Shown here: one piece after another, positions 59,512 through 64,000 of the stretch | Numbering within the stretch: position 1 is the first letter of the stretch | Layout of the letters: each line of letters starts with the position of its first letter | Source of the DNA: an uncultured Granulosicoccaceae bacterium | GTDB lineage: Bacteria > Pseudomonadota > Gammaproteobacteria > CALCKW01 | Reading direction: 5' to 3' | DNA: 64,000 nt | Assembly (NCBI GenBank): GCA_937965695.1 | Contig: CALCKW010000031.1 | Location: 1 to 64,000, forward strand | Position numbers and translations under genes: made by a program | The notes under the pieces: generated by a model | Seen by the model: the letters and a program-made list of their open reading frames with translations, nothing else | What the model was told of the DNA's origin: nothing | The model's database searches: none

Positions 59512-60759
59512 CTACGCTTGAGCCTGCGCGCAGGCTAGGTAAGCCTCCATCACACGGGTAGGGTCTTGCATGAGTTTTTCTTTCCATTTTCCCAGTCGGG
59601 TGCGAGATTGAATAAGACCTCGCAACACACCGACATGTTGGGTAAGGCCTAAGGAATTTGCACCGACCAGCACGTCGTCTTCGAATTGCAGTTCTAGGTA
59701 GCGATAGTTATCGTAGTCTTCAAGTGCTGACCGGTCGCCACCAGAGCCTTCCCAGAGCCCAAAAGACGCTGAGATGAGTCCCATGGTATCGAGTACATTC
59801 ATGTTGACGCAGCCGCGATGACGTTGTTCTCGACCATCCACCATATTGTTGGCAGCGAGCATTCCGTGATCGGCAGCTGTGGGCTGAATCGCTTGCACCA
59901 TATAAGACCCGGTTGAAAAGTCCAAACCTTGGCAAACATCACCCGCTGCAAAAATATCAGCTTGGCTTGTTTCTAGGTACGGATTGACCAAAATACCTTC
60001 GTCAGTATTGATGCCACTGCCTTCCAAGAAAGCAATATTTGGCCTAACACCGGTGGCACAAATAACGACATCAGCTTCCATCGTGCTGCCGTCATTAAAG
60101 CTCAGTTTCAGCGCTTTATCGCCGCCTTCTTCAATGCCATCTACGCGAGTAGAAGTGCGCACATTGACACCTTTCTCTTCGCACCAACGCTTGATCAGGT
60201 TGCCTGAGATTTCATTCATCATGCGTGGAACCATGCGGTTCTCTGCTTCGACAACTGTCAGGTCTACACCACGTATAGCCAACGACTCCAAGATAATACA
60301 ACCAATAAAGCCCGCACCCATCAAGACTACAGTGTTGCCAGGCTTGGCTTTTTCAGCAATAGCTCGGCCGTCTTCAAGCGTCCAGCAGCTGTGTACGTTT
60401 TCTAATTCCATTCCAGGAATAGGTGGGCGAACAGGATGCGACCCAGTAGCGATCAGTAATTTGTCGTAATTGACTGTGCTACCGTCCTCGAGGCTGAGTG
60501 CTTTTGCTGCTGCGTCAATTTTGTCGACGCGCTGTTGATGCACCTCAATATTCATTAGATCATAGTGCCGATCGTTTTTACGCAGGTGTGTTCCTTGCTC
60601 GGGCACATTTTCTATTAAGAAATACGGGATAGCCATTCGCGAATACGGAACTTCTCTTTCAGCCCCATAGATAGATATCTTGGCGGTGGGGTCGAGCTTA
60701 CGCAAGTTCTCTGCCGCTACGACACCGGCTGGGCCGGCACCAATGATGACGTGGTGCAT
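59512..60759 (-). CDS. aorC: FAD/NAD-binding subunit of tungsten aldehyde oxidoreductase
   Basis: A 415-residue pyridine-nucleotide-disulfide-type oxidoreductase. FAD motif IIGAGPAGVVAAENL at the N-terminus, LIATGSHPVRPP, a second Rossmann motif VVLMGAGFIGCIILE (about 150) for NAD, and IFAAGDVCQGLD. There are no redox-active Cys pairs, as in the NADH-ferredoxin-reductase group. It moves electrons from the AorAB iron-sulfur chain to NAD. A good AGGAG precedes ATG. An intrinsic terminator separates it from aorB. Confidence 0.88.
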   Translation of the reverse strand: MHHVIIGAGPAGVVAAENLRKLDPTAKISIYGAEREVPYSRMAIPYFLIENVPEQGTHLRKNDRHYDLMNIEVHQQRVDKIDAAAKALSLEDGSTVNYDKLLIATGSHPVRPPIPGMELENVHSCWTLEDGRAIAEKAKPGNTVVLMGAGFIGCIILESLAIRGVDLTVVEAENRMVPRMMNEISGNLIKRWCEEKGVNVRTSTRVDGIEEGGDKALKLSFNDGSTMEADVVICATGVRPNIAFLEGSGINTDEGILVNPYLETSQADIFAAGDVCQGLDFSTGSYMVQAIQPTAADHGMLAANNMVDGREQRHRGCVNMNVLDTMGLISASFGLWEGSGGDRSALEDYDNYRYLELQFEDDVLVGANSLGLTQHVGVLRGLIQSRTRLGKWKEKLMQDPTRVMEAYLACAQAQA

Positions 60760-60860
60760 AATCTTCTCCTACGAATGGGGTTCATTTGTCAGTCCAACAG
60801 ATTTTGAACGACAGTTTATCGCCTCGAATCATAACAAGGCTGACTCTTTAAAACGATACA

Positions 60861-60887
60861 AAAACGGCCCCGTAAAGGGGCCGTTTT
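60861..60887 (-). terminator. Intrinsic terminator between aorB and aorC
   Basis: AAAACGGCCCC (60861-60871), loop GTAAA, GGGGCCGTTTT (60877-60887): an 11-bp GC-rich stem flanked by A/T runs. On the reverse strand it starts 17 bases after the aorB stop and is followed by a T-tract. It should end much of the aorAB transcript while letting some read through to aorCDE. Confidence 0.85.
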
Positions 60888-60903
60888 GTTCGCTAGTGGT
60901 GCC

Positions 60904-62760
60904 TTAGGCAGGTAAGTTCCACTTTTGACGCGTTGCATCGGTCATGCTGCCATCGGTATTCCAGCCACGAAGTTCGTAGTACTGGGGAAGCATTTTATCG
61001 AGCTCTGCCACTTTGCCTTGAGCAGGACCAGAACCAGCGCCCTCTGTCAGCAGGCGTTTAGGTAGAGTATCTTGATCTCCACCTATCCCAGCAGCTTGGT
61101 TGAACTGACGTTCCAGTTGCCAAACACGCTCGCCAACTTCTAGCATTTTCTCAACACTCCACTCACCTTCACATGCTGCATCAACTTGTGGTGCAATGTC
61201 TTCCATGGACCATGCAAACGTGGTGAAAATACACAAGCCCGCAGAATCTACTGCGGCAGTTGCATCTTGGAACGCTTTGACCAAGTCAGCTTTGCCGTCA
61301 GTCTCTAGCGGATCGGTCTTGACAGGAACACCAAGTACCTCTGAAGAGACGGTATAGCTGCGCAGATGACAAGCACCGCGATTAGAAGTGGCATAAGTTA
61401 GACCCATGCCTTGCATTCCACGTGGATCATAGGCTGGAAATTCTTGGCCTTTGACCGTCATAGATAGCTCAGGACGCCCGTACTTTTCGCAAAGCCTTTT
61501 GGAGCCAAGGCCTAAATCGGCACCAAAACCCTCTCCAGTAGCGACAACTTCTGCTGCCCAGCAAAGCGCTTCAGCAGAACCGAACTTGAGTTCCATTCCT
61601 CCGGTTTGCTCAGTTGTCAGGTCACCGTCTTCAAACATTTCCATGGCAGCTGCCAAAGTCGCGCCGAAGCTGATGGGATCCATGCCGTCTTCGTTACAGA
61701 GGAAGTTGGCGTAGGTTAGAGCGTCGAGGTCATCAACACCGCAATCAGAACCCATGGCCCAAGCTGCTTCGTACTCGAGTCCACCTGAGTTGCCCCAATA
61801 TTCTGGTTTGTCCTGAACAGAGAAGTGCGTGCGGTCGATGGTAGATATACGACCACAGGCAATGGTGCACCCAAAACAACCGCCATTGCGAGTTAAGTTC
61901 GGTTTGCCATCGCTCTTGCGGGGCTCAAGCATTGCTTCGCCAGCGATCTTATGAGCACCTTCGAATTGCGTTTCGCGCATGTTGCGCGTTGGCATGGCTC
62001 CGACCTCGTTGATGACATTCATCAAAACCTGCGTGCCTAGTGCGGGCAACCCTTGGCCAGTAACTGGGTTTTCAGCCAAAACAGCTTTGCCAGCGTTGGT
62101 TGCATCCATGAACCGAGGCATATCTTTAATGTTGCCAACCCCACGAGTGCCGCGAACGACGACTGCTTTAAGGTTTTTGGAAGCCATAACAGTGCCGACA
62201 CCTGATCGACCAGCTGCTCTGTGCATATCATTAACGATTGCGGCGTAAAGGCAACCCTGCTCAGCAGATCGCCCAACCGCTGCGACTTTTAGCTGCGGGT
62301 CCTGGTGTGTCTTGTGCAAAATAGCATCAGCTTCCCAGACAGATTTACCCCAGAGGGCCTCCGCGGAGAGCAGCTCTGCTTTTTCATTTTGAATGCTCAA
62401 ATAGACGGGAGATGCTGATTTACCTTCGAAGATAATCATGTCCCAGCCAGCTGATTTTAGCTCGGCGCCGAATAAGCCGCCTGAGTTTGAACAAGCTACA
62501 GCACCGGTAAGAGGGCTCTTGCAAACAACCGAATACCGACCACCTGTGGAGGCCATCGTACCTGTCAGCGGGCCAGTGGTCATGATCATTTTGTTTTCTG
62601 GGCTGAGTGCATCACATTTCGGATCGATTTCGTCGATCAAGTAGCGAGTTGCTAGGCCACGCTGGCCAAGGTACTCATTCGCCCATGCCATATTAAGGTC
62701 TTCGACCTTAATGGTGCCTTCGGTCAAATTGACACGAAGATATTTTTTAGTCCAAGCCAT
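60904..62760 (-). CDS. aorB: Tungsten-containing aldehyde:ferredoxin oxidoreductase, catalytic subunit
   Basis: A 618-residue AOR-family protein behind GAGGAG. Motifs are MAWTKKYLRVNLTEGTI, RYSVVCKSPLTGAVACSNSGG (pterin-binding region), RNGGCFGCTIACGR with three Cys of the 4Fe-4S site (fourth in DSAGLCIFTTF, about 505) and GGLEYEAAWAMGSDCGVDD. It oxidises aldehydes to acids using a W-bis-pterin. The length matches AorB of the AorABC enzymes of Aromatoleum-like bacteria rather than the archaeal single-subunit enzymes. Confidence 0.92.
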   Translation of the reverse strand: MAWTKKYLRVNLTEGTIKVEDLNMAWANEYLGQRGLATRYLIDEIDPKCDALSPENKMIMTTGPLTGTMASTGGRYSVVCKSPLTGAVACSNSGGLFGAELKSAGWDMIIFEGKSASPVYLSIQNEKAELLSAEALWGKSVWEADAILHKTHQDPQLKVAAVGRSAEQGCLYAAIVNDMHRAAGRSGVGTVMASKNLKAVVVRGTRGVGNIKDMPRFMDATNAGKAVLAENPVTGQGLPALGTQVLMNVINEVGAMPTRNMRETQFEGAHKIAGEAMLEPRKSDGKPNLTRNGGCFGCTIACGRISTIDRTHFSVQDKPEYWGNSGGLEYEAAWAMGSDCGVDDLDALTYANFLCNEDGMDPISFGATLAAAMEMFEDGDLTTEQTGGMELKFGSAEALCWAAEVVATGEGFGADLGLGSKRLCEKYGRPELSMTVKGQEFPAYDPRGMQGMGLTYATSNRGACHLRSYTVSSEVLGVPVKTDPLETDGKADLVKAFQDATAAVDSAGLCIFTTFAWSMEDIAPQVDAACEGEWSVEKMLEVGERVWQLERQFNQAAGIGGDQDTLPKRLLTEGAGSGPAQGKVAELDKMLPQYYELRGWNTDGSMTDATRQKWNLPA

Positions 62761-62778
62761 GTGTTTCTCCTCGAGAGA

Positions 62779-63264
62779 TCAAGCCCCGGCAGTCATGCCA
62801 GCGTCGGTTTTGGCGGCCCATTCTTTCATGCGTTCGTAGCCAGTAGCATCGGCGTCGACATAAGTAATGGCATCGGTAGGGCAAGCCTTTGCGCAGGCAG
62901 GGTCTCCGGCACAAAGATCACATTTGGCTACCTTTCCTGTGTCGCTGTTATAGTTCACCGTGCCAAAAGGGCAGGCGATCGTGCAAACTTTGCAGCCAAC
63001 ACAGGTGTCAGCGTTGACAATTTTAGCGCCGGTTGAAGCGTCTAGGGTGATTGCATCTACAGGGCAAGCGTGGAGACACCATGCCTCGTCGCATTGCGTA
63101 CAGGTGTAAGGTACAAATCGACCTTCTTCGTGGAAATTAAATACTTTGATGCGGGATTTGGAGGGGTTGAACAAGCCATCTGATTGGTAACTGCAGGCCA
63201 TTTCGCACTGCAAGCATCCGGTGCACTTTTCCGGATCAATGGTTAAAGACTTTTGCATAGACAT
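62779..63264 (-). CDS. aorA: Four-cluster ferredoxin-like subunit of aldehyde oxidoreductase
   Basis: 161 residues from ATG at 63264 (ATG at 63258 has better spacing from AAGGAG and is equally possible). Sixteen Cys fall in four groups: CTGCLQCEMAC, CTQCDEAWCLHACP, CVGCKVCTIACP and CDLCAGDPACAKACP. They predict four 4Fe-4S clusters. It carries electrons between AorB and AorC and is the first gene of the operon, 18 bases before aorB. Confidence 0.9.
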   Translation of the reverse strand: MSMQKSLTIDPEKCTGCLQCEMACSYQSDGLFNPSKSRIKVFNFHEEGRFVPYTCTQCDEAWCLHACPVDAITLDASTGAKIVNADTCVGCKVCTIACPFGTVNYNSDTGKVAKCDLCAGDPACAKACPTDAITYVDADATGYERMKEWAAKTDAGMTAGA

Positions 63265-63453
63265 GTCTCCTTGAGTCGTCCACGGCGACGCCGTTAGTGA
63301 TAAATGTATCAAATCACATGCTGCGCAACAATAATTCATCATTGCAAAGTGCTGGAATTCCTTAATTTATTCCGTTTGAGGGACTGAGGATGCTCGCCGG
63401 TTGGTTAAAGTGTTCAACAATGGAGCAATCTACTACCAAAAAAGCCGTTCTAA

Positions 63454-64000
63454 TTAGGATTCAGCGTCTTTGTCGTGCGAGATTCCGTACTTTTCCATCT
63501 TGCGATAGATTGTATTTCGACTCATATGTATCTTCTTAGCCGTTGCAGAGATGTTCCATCGACTCTGGCGCAGCTCGCGTAGCAAAACTTCGTATTCAGC
63601 AGCCTCGAGATCACTCAAATGCTGCGGCGCGCGTGAGCAGTAGTCTGTAGAGTCCTCAGCAACAGGTTCGCAAAAGGAGTGGGGAAGAGCTTGTGCCGTA
63701 ATTTCTCCACTTCTGCAGAGCGTCATAGACGTGCGAAGTGTGCTTTGCAGCTCTCTGATATTGCCGGGCCAGCTGTAAGTCAGAAGGGCATCTAGCGCGC
63801 ATTGGCTTAGTCGGATTTGTTTTGTTTGGCGTTGGTTTTCAAGTTCTAGTAGCCGAATGATCAGCGCCTCGAGCTGCTCACGTTCGCGAAGTGGCGGGAT
63901 TTTGAATTGATATTGCGCCAATCTGTAGTAGAGGTCATTTCGGATCTTGTCTCCAGTGACAAGAGAATTTATCTCATCACGACAGGCAGCAATCAAGTTG
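63454..64000 (-). CDS. Sigma54-dependent activator, C-terminal part (runs off the right edge)
   Basis: The frame is open to base 64000. It starts inside the AAA+ domain (LIAACRDE, DKIRNDLYYRLAQYQFKIPPL, LREREQLEALIIRLL), continues with WPGNIREL and ends with a Fis-type helix-turn-helix (WNISATAKKIHMSRNTIYRKM). This is the layout of AcoR-like enhancer-binding proteins. It is upstream of, and parallel to, the aor operon and is the likely activator. The sensor half lies outside the window. Confidence 0.88.
   Translation of the reverse strand, partial: NLIAACRDEINSLVTGDKIRNDLYYRLAQYQFKIPPLREREQLEALIIRLLELENQRQTKQIRLSQCALDALLTYSWPGNIRELQSTLRTSMTLCRSGEITAQALPHSFCEPVAEDSTDYCSRAPQHLSDLEAAEYEVLLRELRQSRWNISATAKKIHMSRNTIYRKMEKYGISHDKDAES

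Noticed and set aside
63360-63453. Possible sigma54 promoter (TGGTAGTAGATTGC on the reverse strand) upstream of aorA
   Set aside because: The GG and GC elements are separated by 9 bases instead of the required 10, and the flanks do not fit TGGCAC-N5-TTGC.

Overview
The window comes from a Gram-negative gammaproteobacterium, probably marine or aquatic. The evidence is a lipid A and Kdo export/synthesis operon (msbA, lpxK, kdsB), Lol lipoprotein export, ComEC, a class I gshA, exonuclease I (sbcB), the bacterial N-end-rule enzyme bpt, and a polyhydroxybutyrate pair (phaA, phaB). There are no rRNA or tRNA genes, insertion sequences or CRISPR arrays that I could see.

Layout. The left edge holds the first 61 codons of an SOS error-prone polymerase (dnaE2), with a LexA box abutting its start. 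Bases 291-22922 are one leftward gene for a 7,543-residue protein. It has an LEPR-XLL-like N-terminus, a DUF4347 domain with a His/Cys dyad, LamG, C-type-lectin-like, beta-helix, NPCBM-like, VCBS and cadherin-like modules, three clusters of exactly seven delta-60 repeats, seven 333-bp cadherin-like units, and a C-terminal coiled coil plus hydrophobic segment. A 15/19 match to the Fur box lies about 80 bp upstream. Behind it, in the same orientation, are a PAS-GGDEF-EAL protein, a small HlyD-like adaptor, a PqqD-like/M50 protease/HlyD fusion, and a GAF protein whose natural HlyD half lies in the -1 frame across an A6 slippery site. I read bases 291-31176 as one functional island: a giant surface protein, a c-di-GMP switch, and a non-canonical adaptor/protease export or anchoring apparatus with no ABC ATPase or TolC encoded beside it. 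This is the best candidate for an undescribed system here.

Bases 31732-35058 hold an Lrp-type regulator divergent from a class V aminotransferase and an MFS exporter. Bases 35450-45675 are envelope housekeeping: a LolC/E-like permease with LolD, DUF2062, ComEC, then the tightly overlapping exbB-exbD-msbA-lpxK-kdsB-nudF operon. phaA-phaB, a membrane class III nucleotide cyclase, bpt, an orphan membrane protein, sbcB, a DUF2058 protein, an FHA protein, an esterase, gshA, moeA and a lipoprotein follow.

The right end (58948-64000) is a complete leftward aorABCDE-type tungsten aldehyde oxidoreductase operon: a four-cluster ferredoxin, the AOR catalytic subunit, an FAD/NAD subunit, a MoaD/ThiS-like protein and a small conserved protein. 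It is preceded by the C-terminal part of a sigma54-activator-type regulator that runs off the window. A strong intrinsic terminator sits between aorB and aorC. That would give more AorAB than AorC, which fits the reported (AorAB)n-AorC filament of this enzyme class. moeA lies nearby and could serve cofactor assembly.
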